Source: Acidobacteriota bacterium
GTDB lineage: Bacteria; Acidobacteriota; Terriglobia; Bryobacterales; Bryobacteraceae
NCBI GenBank assembly: GCA_025352795.1
Contig: JANXSF010000028.1
Span: forward strand, 1-64,000
DNA: 64,000 bases
Direction of reading: 5' to 3'
Shown here: positions 18,801 to 25,973 of the stretch, piece after piece
Layout of the letters: every line of letters begins with the position of its first letter
Position numbering within the stretch: the stretch's first letter is position 1
Notes under the pieces: model-generated
What the model was told of the DNA's origin: nothing
What the model saw: the letters and a program-made list of their open reading frames with translations, nothing else
The model's database searches: none
Position numbers and translations under genes: made by a program

Positions 18801-18884
18801 TTGAAGGCTGAGCCCATTTTGAAGAACCTGCATCAGGACCCTCGCTATGCAGTCTTCCTCAAGAAGCTTCGGTTGTCCGATTGA
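15882..18884 (+). CDS. Ser/Thr protein kinase with cyclase-like, TolB-like and TPR domains
   Basis: 1000 residues. N-terminal helical segment (1-70); kinase domain about 72-330 with GRGGMS loop (80-85), VIKV Lys (103), HRDLKPEN (195-202), DFG (218-220) and APEQ; class III cyclase-homology-like domain about 340-500 (MAFFGDPAAPARCALELA, LRMGIHTGPV, GHILMSKSVADVL); one membrane helix about 515-535; periplasmic FlgO/TolB-like part (SIAVLPFLDLSPEKDQLYFSDG) about 548-680; TPR repeats to the end. It is thus a transmembrane sensor kinase. Cyclase metal residues are not evident, so that domain is probably regulatory. It is followed by its own ECF sigma factor. Confidence 0.9.
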   Translation: MTTGRWQQIKAIFDDAVECDPSLRAAFVRKQCEDDEELLREVESLLAADNATVAAVLQSSIITQTKLVFKDRYEIQKELGRGGMSIVYLAADRQLLSKNVVIKVLLEETSQDPWMQQKFMQEMEALARIDHPGVVGVLDSGLTVGGQQFLVMQYVEGSTLRTAITPGGMSPIRAAGIIRQIGSALAAVHEKGVWHRDLKPENIMLQRLSGEDHVKLIDFGIAGIQNSQFRGKSTKVAGSLRYMAPEQFAGQACAASDTYALAVIAHELLTGALPKPQDESASDLRPHPLPEAVEQSMRKALQFRPELRHGESREFSEELYQVLTGDKSSRRLIHPGEAEMAHVLFGALEGAGPGELQQIVHNSSQFRTAEQMGDMVSVSTSSGMAMAFFGDPAAPARCALELAASVKLKSYLRLRMGIHTGPVFRATDGNSDADLASGGIAMAQQVMDCGDAGHILMSKSVADVLCQLSQWSPYVTDLGECTTKQGVKVHLCSLATPQAGNSTRPLKLEASKKVGSKAITTVLALLMVGFLALAFWLGRMGIKSQSTQEQPSIAVLPFLDLSPEKDQLYFSDGITEELLDALTRIPGLRVAARSAAFRFRDNSENVGVIGKQLNVSTVLMGSVRKQGNRTRITTELVKTADGFHLWSNSFERDMGDVFAVQEEIARAVITALKITLGEKWIAPTVKTTNVNAHNAYLQGRRLLWLGDKSNIEKAILSLKLAIQLDPNYAPSWLQLGEAHNVQTSRGYLPADIGGPLARGEIERALTLDPDLADAHTAMGRLKMLNDLDWLGAAAYFRRSRQLAPGKSSAISQSANLARTLGHFDESVALSRQYIAADPLSPGGFHNAGLSFYSAGLLAEAVVAFKKALELAPAKEVTHASLAEVYLAQGRLQEALDEARAEKNVALSLWAQALAQYALRRNAESDLALKTLIEQYSKEAPFEIAEVHAFRQDKDQAFDWLEKAYAAHDSGLTQLKAEPILKNLHQDPRYAVFLKKLRLSD

Positions 18885-18891
18885 AACAAGC

Positions 18892-18900
18892 TATACTAAC
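18892..18900 (+). promoter_or_regulatory. TATACTAAC element 27 nt before the sigma-factor start
   Basis: This is the twin of the element at 15855-15863, at the identical distance from the next start codon. It begins only 8 nt after the kinase stop codon, so the sigma factor may have its own promoter. Confidence 0.4.
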
Positions 18901-18918
18901 GTGTTTTAAGGAGTCCAT

Positions 18919-19488
18919 ATGTCCCAGCCCGAAGGCGAAGTTACTCGCCTGTTAGCTGAACTCCGCGAAGGTAAGAAGGACGCAGTCAATCAACTGGTCC
19001 CGTTGGTTTACTCTGAACTGCGTAAAATGGCTGGGGCCTACATGCAACGCGAGCAATCTGGACATACGCTGCAAGCCACTGCACTGGTCAATGAAGCATT
19101 CCTGCGCATGGCCGGTGGGGATGCCGGCAAATTGGAAAATCGTGCCCATTTCTTCGCCATTGCCGCCAATAGTATGCGGCAGGTGTTGCTGGATCATGCA
19201 AGGCACAGGCACGCCGCCAAACGCGGAGGAGACCATGCCCAGAAGGTGGATTTAGATGCCGAATTGCTGGTTGACCATGACTCGCTGAATGACGTGTTGG
19301 TGGTGAATGAATTACTGGAACGGCTGGAAAAGTTAGATCCCCGGCAAGGCAGGTTAGTGGAACTCCGCTTCTTCGCCGGTTTGACAACGGAGGAGACAGC
19401 AGAGGCCATGGGCGTTTCCCCAGCCACAGTAAAACGGGAATGGAGGTCGGCTAAGGCTTGGCTGAATCGGGAGATGGCTGCAAAGTAA
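18919..19488 (+). CDS. ECF-type RNA polymerase sigma factor
   Basis: 189 residues with a strong AAGGAG 6 nt before ATG. Region 2 is ELRKMAGAYMQREQ ... ATALVNEAFLRMA and AHFFAIAANSMRQVLLDHARHRHAAKR; region 4 is LEKLDPRQGRLVELRFFAGLTTEETAEAMGVSPATVKREW, a clear HTH. The pattern fits the subfamily of ECF sigma factors (Sig-70 X6 type) that in Acidobacteriota and Planctomycetota are paired with Ser/Thr kinases instead of a membrane anti-sigma factor. It lies 34 nt after the kinase gene, so phosphorylation-controlled activity is a reasonable inference. Confidence 0.9.
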   Translation: MSQPEGEVTRLLAELREGKKDAVNQLVPLVYSELRKMAGAYMQREQSGHTLQATALVNEAFLRMAGGDAGKLENRAHFFAIAANSMRQVLLDHARHRHAAKRGGDHAQKVDLDAELLVDHDSLNDVLVVNELLERLEKLDPRQGRLVELRFFAGLTTEETAEAMGVSPATVKREWRSAKAWLNREMAAK

Positions 19489-19557
19489 GCTGACTTGTTC
19501 AAATTGTAAGCATTCTTTCTAACAATAAGAGACAATCCTTGTAATAGACTATTTCCT

Positions 19558-21177
19558 TTGAAACCACCCAATAAACAAACCCCTCACAAGATCAACCCGA
19601 TTCAAGAATTTCTTCAGCGCTCTGTATTCAAAGGAATAATATGGCAGGATTTGGTGATCCTGATCCTGTCCTGTATGGTTGCTGACGCTCTGTGGCATGA
19701 CAACCTTTCCGCTCAATTTGGACTCATTGATGATCATGAAGTGGTGGAATGGCTGGGTGCCAAAAACGTTGTCACCTTGCAAGATGCCAAAGGGATCATC
19801 ACTTCGTCAGAAGCATTTCGCCCAGGCACAACCAGCCGCTATCGACCCACTTACTATATTCTTCGCACTGCAGAGGCTTATTTTTGGGGCGGAAATCCGG
19901 AATCGTGGTACCAGACTCGTATGGTGCTGTTCGTGCTTAGTTTGGCGATTGCCTGGGCGTTGACAGCTCGTTTGGGTGGTTTGGGGATTTCCACGGTATT
20001 TATACTATATGCCTTAACCGCTCCATATTGGGGACCAATATGGGCCATGCTGGGGCCAGCGGAAACGTACGCCTGCGCAGGTTTGGCGTTGTATTTTTTA
20101 GGCTTCTACATATGCTGGCATGCGGCGGATGACCACTGGCGGGAAGGTGGTTGGGCTCTGGTGTTTTTGGGTACGATACTCAGTGCAGGATCAAAAGAGA
20201 ACTTCGTTCTTCTTATTGTTCCAACGCTATACCTGGTCTGGGTGCAGTACAGAGCAGGACGAATCAGCAAAGACCATGCTATATTTCCGCTGTTAAGTAT
20301 TGGCTTTTGCCTGTTTGTGGGCATCTCCGTAGCTCAGGGAAACAGGTTGATCAAGCAGGACATCTATGCCCAGCCAGTGGATTCCGGTCGCCTGAAACCG
20401 CTCCAGAGTGAACTTATCGTGGCTAATCCGGCACTGTGGATTTTCCTGCTCATTCTTCTGGCGTCAGGCGTTTTGATGGCGTTGAGCCAGGATAAGAATT
20501 CCAAAGAACAAGTTAAAAGATTCTTCGCGAAAGTCATGCTTATGGATCTGACTTTGTATGCATGTTATGCGTCGCTGATTGTCTTTTATAACGGTATTTG
20601 GGGCATGGATAGCCGATACGCTTTTCCTGGTGAGTTGATCCTGCTGGCAATGGCTGCCTATCCGCTTTTCATCTTTCTATCCACACAGGAATTACCAGGC
20701 AGAGCTTATGTGAAATACCTCAGGGTGTGTCTTGTGATTTGCGGATTCTTGTTAGTTGCTTACAAAGGATTCGGCAAGAACCAACAGTTCGCCAAAACAA
20801 ACGCTTCGCGCACGCAAGCTCTGCATCAGGTGATTATTCGCGGCAAGGCTGCTGCTAAGGAAGATGCTGGTGCACCCATGATCTTATATACAAATAACTT
20901 GAGTGACTTTGAAGCCATTTACGCTGTACGCCGATACTTAGTCAACGCGGGCGTTAAAAACCCCGTGATGGTTGAAAAAGCGCCGGACTATGGCACTGCC
21001 GGATTTTCTGCAGAACTGGCCCCCCGCCTCATGAAATCGTTGGACGACATAGTAAACGGCGATAGTGGATTCACTCCCCGCAATTCTCTAAGGGATGATC
21101 AGTATTGTTACTGGATTGGATTCACTGCCGTTCCAAGCAGCGGCAAATGCAAGTCCCTAGGAAAAGTAACTCCATAG
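19558..21177 (+). CDS. Polytopic membrane protein, GT-C glycosyltransferase-like
   Basis: 539 residues, apparent start TTG 19558. About eleven membrane helices can be seen, beginning DLVILILSCMVADAL. The first periplasmic loop has the acidic LIDDHEVVEWLG, the kind of D/E motif used by GT-C polyprenyl-phosphate glycosyltransferases. A soluble C-terminal part (about 420-539) follows the last helix. Next to a GT2 (polyprenyl-phosphate-sugar synthase type) fragment, it may transfer sugar from such a lipid carrier outside the membrane. Family assignment is by topology only. Confidence 0.55.
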   Translation: MKPPNKQTPHKINPIQEFLQRSVFKGIIWQDLVILILSCMVADALWHDNLSAQFGLIDDHEVVEWLGAKNVVTLQDAKGIITSSEAFRPGTTSRYRPTYYILRTAEAYFWGGNPESWYQTRMVLFVLSLAIAWALTARLGGLGISTVFILYALTAPYWGPIWAMLGPAETYACAGLALYFLGFYICWHAADDHWREGGWALVFLGTILSAGSKENFVLLIVPTLYLVWVQYRAGRISKDHAIFPLLSIGFCLFVGISVAQGNRLIKQDIYAQPVDSGRLKPLQSELIVANPALWIFLLILLASGVLMALSQDKNSKEQVKRFFAKVMLMDLTLYACYASLIVFYNGIWGMDSRYAFPGELILLAMAAYPLFIFLSTQELPGRAYVKYLRVCLVICGFLLVAYKGFGKNQQFAKTNASRTQALHQVIIRGKAAAKEDAGAPMILYTNNLSDFEAIYAVRRYLVNAGVKNPVMVEKAPDYGTAGFSAELAPRLMKSLDDIVNGDSGFTPRNSLRDDQYCYWIGFTAVPSSGKCKSLGKVTP

Positions 21178-21211
21178 CCCCAAAGACCATTGTGCTTGAG
21201 ACAATCTATCT

Positions 21212-21832
21212 ATGCTGATTAGTATCGTTATCCCTGTATTTAACGAAGAAGAAGTCTTATTCGCATTCCACCAACAGCTTGGAAGTTTGCTCAAATCGTT
21301 GTCTCATGATTACGAAGTTTGGCACGTGGCTGGTGGGTCCACCGATAGAACCTCTGCTATGATCAGGCAATTTCACAAAGACGACAATAAAATTAAACTA
21401 CTGGAATTGAGTCGAAATTACGGGCATCAAGCAGCACTCACTGCGGGTCTGGATTTCGCCACGGGCGACGTAGTGATCACCATGGATGGCGATGGTCAGC
21501 ACCCGCCACGCATCATCCCGCAATTGATTGACGCGTTTGAGCAGGGCAATGATGTAATGCTTACCCAGCGGCGTTCCACTGGTGAAATTAGCTATGTAGC
21601 AAAATTATTTTCCAAAACCTTTTACCGTTTGATTAACCGTTTGAGCGAATCAGAAATTGTGCCTGACTCGGCTGATTTTCGCCTTTTGAGTAGAGAAGTT
21701 GTTCAAGACATTCGAAGCTTGCATGAGCAGCATCGCTTTCTGCGCGGCATGATCAGTTGGATGGGTTTTCAGCAAACCATTGTGCCATTCGATGCCCCAC
21801 CACGCATGGCAGGCCGATCCAAGTTCAGCCAC
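21212..21832 (+). pseudogene. GT2 polyprenyl-phosphate glycosyltransferase, 3'-truncated
   Basis: About 207 residues of a DPM/ArnC-like GT2: ISIVIPVFNEEE, LSRNYGHQAALTAGLDFATGD, MDGDGQHPP (DxD region), VMLTQRR and DFRLLSREVVQDI, ending QTIVPFDAPPRMAGRSKFS. Normal members go on with an amphipathic and two membrane helices; here the sequence switches at about 21830 to another gene in another frame. The usual V-(D/N)-D-G-S-x-D segment reads VAGGSTD, so the nucleotide-binding Asp is lost. Both features argue that this gene is not functional. Confidence 0.8.
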
Positions 21833-22130
21833 CGACGAAGACTTCAATGTGGAAAATTATACAGAAAAGCCAACTTACGACTTTCGCGTAAGTATGGGGA
21901 TCTCTGTTTTAGAGCCGCATGTCCTGGAATATATTCCGCACAACAAACCGTTCGATATTCCAGACCTTATCAAAGCGCTGATTGCCGATGGCAAGGCGGT
22001 GAAAGCATTTCCATTTACCGATGGTTACTGGTTGGATATTGGACGTCCCGATGATTATCAAAAGGCACTGGATGACATGGAACACATCAAGAGTCAAATC
22101 CTGCCTCATGCCCCAAGCGATGGTCAATAA
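21830..22130 (+). pseudogene. Sugar nucleotidyltransferase, C-terminal fragment
   Basis: The frame reads TDEDFNVENYTEKPTYDFRV, then SMGISVLEPHVLEYIP, FDIPDLIKALIADGKAVKAFPF and DGYWLDIGRPDDYQKALDD. This is the C-terminal third of a mannose-1-phosphate guanylyltransferase-like NTP_transferase. The catalytic N-terminus (GGxGTRLRP) is absent; a deletion joins the fragment to the GT2 gene. Its TAA overlaps the next ATG (TAATG), so it once headed an operon with the epimerase. Confidence 0.8.
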
Positions 22131-23052
22131 TGGCGGGTACTCGCACACTAATTACAGGTGCCGCTGGGTTCTTGGGCAGACACTTACTAAGTCAGTTGAA
22201 TCGTTTGGGATGGGATGTAACTGGAACAGCGCGGCAAGCAGCTTCCTCCCAAATTCTTAGTTGTGACATTACGGATGGAGCACGCGTAGTAGAAATTGTC
22301 AGCCATATTTCACCGGAAGTTATTTTTCATTTAGCCGCACTCACCCCTGCTGCCTCACCCAACGCAAAGGCCGATGATTACTTACGCGTCAACGGGGGCG
22401 GCACTTTGGCACTCTTTGAAGCCGCTCGCAAATTTGTACCCGGCGCACGGATTGTGCTGGTCACATCCAGCGCAATGTATGGACAGGCCGAGCAGCGGAC
22501 GGTGTGATTCGTGAAGATAGTGCCCTGCGCCCTGTGCATGCTTATGGCGTAAGTAAAGCCGCGCAGCACCTGTTCGGTCATCAATATTATGAGCAATATA
22601 ATTTAGATGTAGTGCGCGTGTGCCCGTTTAACCTTACCGGTTACGCACTTCCAAAAGGGCTGGTTGCTTCCGATTTTGCACAGCAAATTGTGGCCATGGA
22701 ACGCTTACAGCAAGAACCCATAATCCAGGTTGGCGACCTCAACAGCAAACGTGATTTCTTAGATGTAGCCGATGCTGTCAGTGCACTGGTCAGTCTCGTG
22801 GAAAAGGGCAAAGCAGGGGAGTACTATAATCTGGCTTCGGCGCAGCCCATCCGGATCAGCGACATTCTGCACGATCTGTTGAGCATGAGTAAGTTGGCAA
22901 TCAAGATCCAACCCCGCCCCAATAGCATGGTAAACAGAGTTCCAATTCAGATAGGCGCAAACGACAAGTTAATAAGTGCCACCGACTGGCAACCACAAAT
23001 TCCCATCAAACAATCTCTGGCCAGTGTGTTGGCGTATTGGCGGGAACAATAA
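22130..23052 (+). pseudogene. NAD-dependent epimerase/dehydratase, frameshifted (GDP-sugar reductase type)
   Basis: Two frames together make one SDR enzyme of about 307 residues. 22130-22507 gives the NAD-binding TLITGAAGFLGRHLL, IFHLAALTPAA and VTSSAMYGQAEQ. The frame then shifts at about 22500, and 22504-23052 continues IREDSALRPVHAYGVSKAAQ (YxxxK), VCPFNLTGY, VGDLNSKRDFLDVADAV and YYNLASAQPIRI. The layout resembles GDP-4-keto-6-deoxymannose reductase (RMD). A one-base loss near 22497-22503 explains the break; read that way, the sequence is continuous. A GTGA overlap at the break could allow re-initiation, so a split product is possible. Confidence 0.8.
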
Positions 23053-23061
23053 AGCCCACAC

Positions 23062-23826
23062 CTATTCGGGCTTAAACAAAGTCATAAACGCGGGCACACT
23101 CTCTTCCAAAGATGCTTCCCGTTCCCAGTGATCGAATTCCTCAAGCCTCTCCTGCTGGCTGTTCTGCACATGTTCCGATAGAATCGCTCTGGCCCGCTCC
23201 GGGTCTTGTTCAGCCACGGCTCGAATTAAATCGTCATGTTGCTTATGAATGCGCACCAGGTCCGCCGCATTATGTCCACGGTGGCGCATGGCAAAAATTC
23301 GGATCAACAGTCGGGTTTCATTTACGATCTTCAATATCCTGGCGTTGGCGGCCATGCGCATCAACAAAGCGTGGAAGGCCAAGTCGCAAGACATGAACTG
23401 GTGCATCTGATGCTGGTCCAACGATTTCGATTTTGACCGCTTCAGTTGACTCAGAAGCGGAAGAATTTCATCGGCCAAGCCATGTAACCGCTCCAAATCG
23501 GAAGCCCGTGGAGCCTGCCTGGCCGCTTTGGCCACTGCATAAACCTCCAGTGCTTCGCGCAATTCGAACAGATCAATAATATCTTGCCGGGTCAGTATTT
23601 TGACAACCGCACCACGGTTCGGTGTTTGGTCCAGCAAGCCTTCTGCAACCAACTGCCCAATGGCCTCGCGGATGGGGGTGCGGCTGCTTCCCAATTCTTT
23701 TGCCAGAGCCAATTCGGAAAGCGGAACTCCAGAACGTAACTCTCCAGATGCGATCTTGCGCTGAATCAGAGTGTAGGCTTTGTCGCGGACGGAGGAATCA
23801 CTTCGAGTTGCTGGGAGGGTTGGCAC
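23062..23826 (-). CDS. GntR-family transcriptional regulator (FadR/FCD type)
   Basis: About 254 residues from GTG 23826; the frame continues upstream through purD's start region but that part is not protein-like. Winged HTH: SVRDKAYTLIQRKIASGELRSGVPLSELALAKELGSSRTPIREAIGQLVAEGLL (about 10-65). The helical FCD effector domain starts DIIDLFELREALEVYAV, with likely metal ligands Asp/His in SCDLAFHALLMRM and later His residues. Such regulators sense carboxylates. The gene is divergent from purD, and the intergenic palindrome at 23855-23866 is a plausible operator. Confidence 0.85.
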   Translation of the reverse strand: MPTLPATRSDSSVRDKAYTLIQRKIASGELRSGVPLSELALAKELGSSRTPIREAIGQLVAEGLLDQTPNRGAVVKILTRQDIIDLFELREALEVYAVAKAARQAPRASDLERLHGLADEILPLLSQLKRSKSKSLDQHQMHQFMSCDLAFHALLMRMAANARILKIVNETRLLIRIFAMRHRGHNAADLVRIHKQHDDLIRAVAEQDPERARAILSEHVQNSQQERLEEFDHWEREASLEESVPAFMTLFKPE

Positions 23827-23854
23827 TAGGTGACAAGTATAGCTTGGAATGCAG

Positions 23855-23866
23855 CCTGTCGACAGG
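23855..23866. promoter_or_regulatory. Palindrome between GntR gene and purD, possible operator
   Basis: CCTGTCGACAGG is a perfect 12-bp palindrome containing the GT-N2-AC core typical of GntR-family operators. It lies 29 nt upstream of the GntR start and just upstream of a minus-strand TATACT, so it would cover the -35 region of the regulator's own promoter. Confidence 0.45.
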
Positions 23867-23937
23867 TGCAGAACAATCTGTTCTTTTGCCCGCCGTGTGT
23901 CAAAATAAGGGATCATTCTTTTGGAGATACCCGAATT

Positions 23938-25203
23938 TTGCACGTTCTCGTTGTAGGCTCCGGTGGGCGTGAACATGCCCTTGCCTGGCGCCTTGCCCAA
24001 AGTCCCTCTGTTACCAAAGTTTTTGTAACTCCAGGAAACGCCGGAATTGCTTCCGTAGCTGTATGCGTTCCTTGCGGCCCGTCCCCAATGGAATATCTGG
24101 CGCTTGCCAAATCGTTGGCTGTGGATCTTACTGTGGTTGGTCCAGAAGCACCGCTGGTTGACGGTATTGTCGATGCTTTCCTGGCGGAAAACAAACTTAT
24201 CGTGGGGCCAACGGCAGCCGCTGCCCAAATGGAAGGCTCCAAAAGTTTTTCTAAACAAGTGATGGCAGAAGGTGGCGTTCCCACTGCCCGATTCGTAGAA
24301 GTTTTCACATCTGACGATGCCCTGGCGGCACTTGCCCAGTTCACTTATCCAGTGGTTATCAAAGCGGACGGTCTAGCCGCAGGCAAAGGCGTGGTGATCG
24401 CCCAAACCCATCCTGAAGCTATCGAAACTATCCAGCAATTCCTGGGTGGTTCCCTTGGCGAGGCCGGCAAGAAGCTGGTTATCGAAGAATTTTTGACTGG
24501 CGAAGAGGTCAGTTTCATTGTGCTTACCGACGGCAAATCCGTGCTCCCCACTGAACCCGCTCAGGACCACAAAACTATTTTCGATGGCGACCTGGGACCC
24601 AACACCGGCGGCATGGGCGCATATTGTGATTCTCGTATTCTCACCGCCGATCAACGTGCCGTGGTGATCAACAAAATCATCCAGCCAACATTGGACGTTC
24701 TTCGCCATCGCGGAACTCCCTTTTCAGGCTTTCTGTTCGCCGGTTTAATGATCACCAGCGAAGGGCCAAAGACCTTGGAATTCAATTGCCGATTCGGAGA
24801 TCCTGAAACCCAACCAATTCTCTTTCGCATGGAGGGTGACTTGGGGGAAGTGCTGTTGGCATTGGCTCAACAAAGGCTGCATGAAGTAAAGTTGGCATGG
24901 AATCCCGATCCTTCTATTTGCGTTGTACTGGCCGCCCACGGCTATCCAGCGAAGGTTCGAACCGGCGATGTGATCACCGGCTTCGACCTTGCCGAAGCCG
25001 CAGGTGCCAAAGTCTTTCACGCAGGGACAAAGCAATCAGGAGTCCAAATTGTTACGGCCGGGGGGCGTGTCCTGGGGGTCACCACTGGCGGGTCAACGTT
25101 GCAAGCGGCCGTGGATCAATGCTACAAAGCTGCTGACCACATGCATTTTGATGGCATGCAGATGCGTCGTGACATTGGTCAAAAAGGTTTGAAACGCTGG
25201 TAA
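23938..25203 (+). CDS. purD: Phosphoribosylamine-glycine ligase
   Basis: 421 residues from TTG 23938 (then HVLVVGSGGREHALAW); GGAG lies about 11 nt upstream. The ATP-grasp layout is complete: N-domain GSGGREHALA; VVGPEAPLVDGIVDAF; GSKSFSKQVM; ATP-binding VIKADGLAAGKGV; EEFLTGEEVS; GPNTGGMGAYCDS; and metal-binding EFNCRFGDPETQ. The enzyme makes GAR in purine synthesis. It stands alone among unrelated genes. Its last 25 nt overlap the convergent DUF2238 gene. Confidence 0.95.
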   Translation: MHVLVVGSGGREHALAWRLAQSPSVTKVFVTPGNAGIASVAVCVPCGPSPMEYLALAKSLAVDLTVVGPEAPLVDGIVDAFLAENKLIVGPTAAAAQMEGSKSFSKQVMAEGGVPTARFVEVFTSDDALAALAQFTYPVVIKADGLAAGKGVVIAQTHPEAIETIQQFLGGSLGEAGKKLVIEEFLTGEEVSFIVLTDGKSVLPTEPAQDHKTIFDGDLGPNTGGMGAYCDSRILTADQRAVVINKIIQPTLDVLRHRGTPFSGFLFAGLMITSEGPKTLEFNCRFGDPETQPILFRMEGDLGEVLLALAQQRLHEVKLAWNPDPSICVVLAAHGYPAKVRTGDVITGFDLAEAAGAKVFHAGTKQSGVQIVTAGGRVLGVTTGGSTLQAAVDQCYKAADHMHFDGMQMRRDIGQKGLKRW

Positions 25204-25823
25204 CTGTTGCCGCGTTGACGATCCGCAAGCCAAACAATTGCCATCGCCACTAATGCTCCAATAAAGCCCAAACCCATATCTTTTTGAGCATCCCAAGGGT
25301 CGTTTTGCATGCCCACAAACGCTTCCCCAGCTCCCGGCGAAATGATTGAGGCAACAATTGATTCGATGATTTCGTAGATAGCTCCAAAAGCCAGGGATGC
25401 TTCCATCGGCAACCAGTATAGCCAGGCGTTGCGTATGCCGGTAAGATGCGCAAATGCTTCCATCATTGGATAACCCAGGAACAGGCCGAAGACAAAGTGC
25501 ATCACCCGGTCATAGTGGTTGCGCGTGGTGTGAAACCAAACCTTCATCCACTCACCTAAAGGGACGTCAGCATACTTATGATGGGCACCCCATTCATGGC
25601 AACAGAGGTAGAAGAAAATGAGTAAGTAAGAACCTCGCGAAAGCGGCACGCGGTAGTAACTCAAGGTTAAAGCAACGACCAATGCCAGCACTAACAGATT
25701 TTCCAGATACCAATCGAAAACCATCGCCGGATGATAGGCTGAAATCGCCATCACAGCCAGCATAGCCGCGATGAGGAGCTGCAAGAAGCGGTTCTCGCGA
25801 AAAGGAATTTGAGAGGATAACAC
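25179..25823 (-). CDS. DUF2238 (YjdF-type) membrane protein
   Basis: 214 residues with about six membrane helices, starting FLQLLIAAMLAVMAISAY. The family pattern YLCCHEWGAHHKYADVPLGEW ... NHYDRVMHFVFGLFLGYP is present, rich in His/Asp/Tyr that could bind a ligand or metal. IYEIIESIVA and NDPWDAQKDMGLGFIGA near the end are also typical. Function is unknown. It overlaps the purD end by 25 nt on the opposite strand. Confidence 0.85.
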   Translation of the reverse strand: MLSSQIPFRENRFLQLLIAAMLAVMAISAYHPAMVFDWYLENLLVLALVVALTLSYYRVPLSRGSYLLIFFYLCCHEWGAHHKYADVPLGEWMKVWFHTTRNHYDRVMHFVFGLFLGYPMMEAFAHLTGIRNAWLYWLPMEASLAFGAIYEIIESIVASIISPGAGEAFVGMQNDPWDAQKDMGLGFIGALVAMAIVWLADRQRGNSYQRFKPF

Positions 25824-25973
25824 CTCGCCAGATTGTATCGTAACCGGAACTTACACATTTCCAGGGCTTCACACCGGGAATGATTCAAAACGATAGCTTC
25901 GGCACATATGGGTTGGCTTCTCTAGACCCGCGACATATTGAATTGCGACTCCGTATCCGATTCTAAATTTTGC

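Noticed and set aside
23827-24258. N-terminal extension of the GntR frame
   Set aside because: It is antisense to purD and has no protein-like character; GntR proteins start at about 23826.
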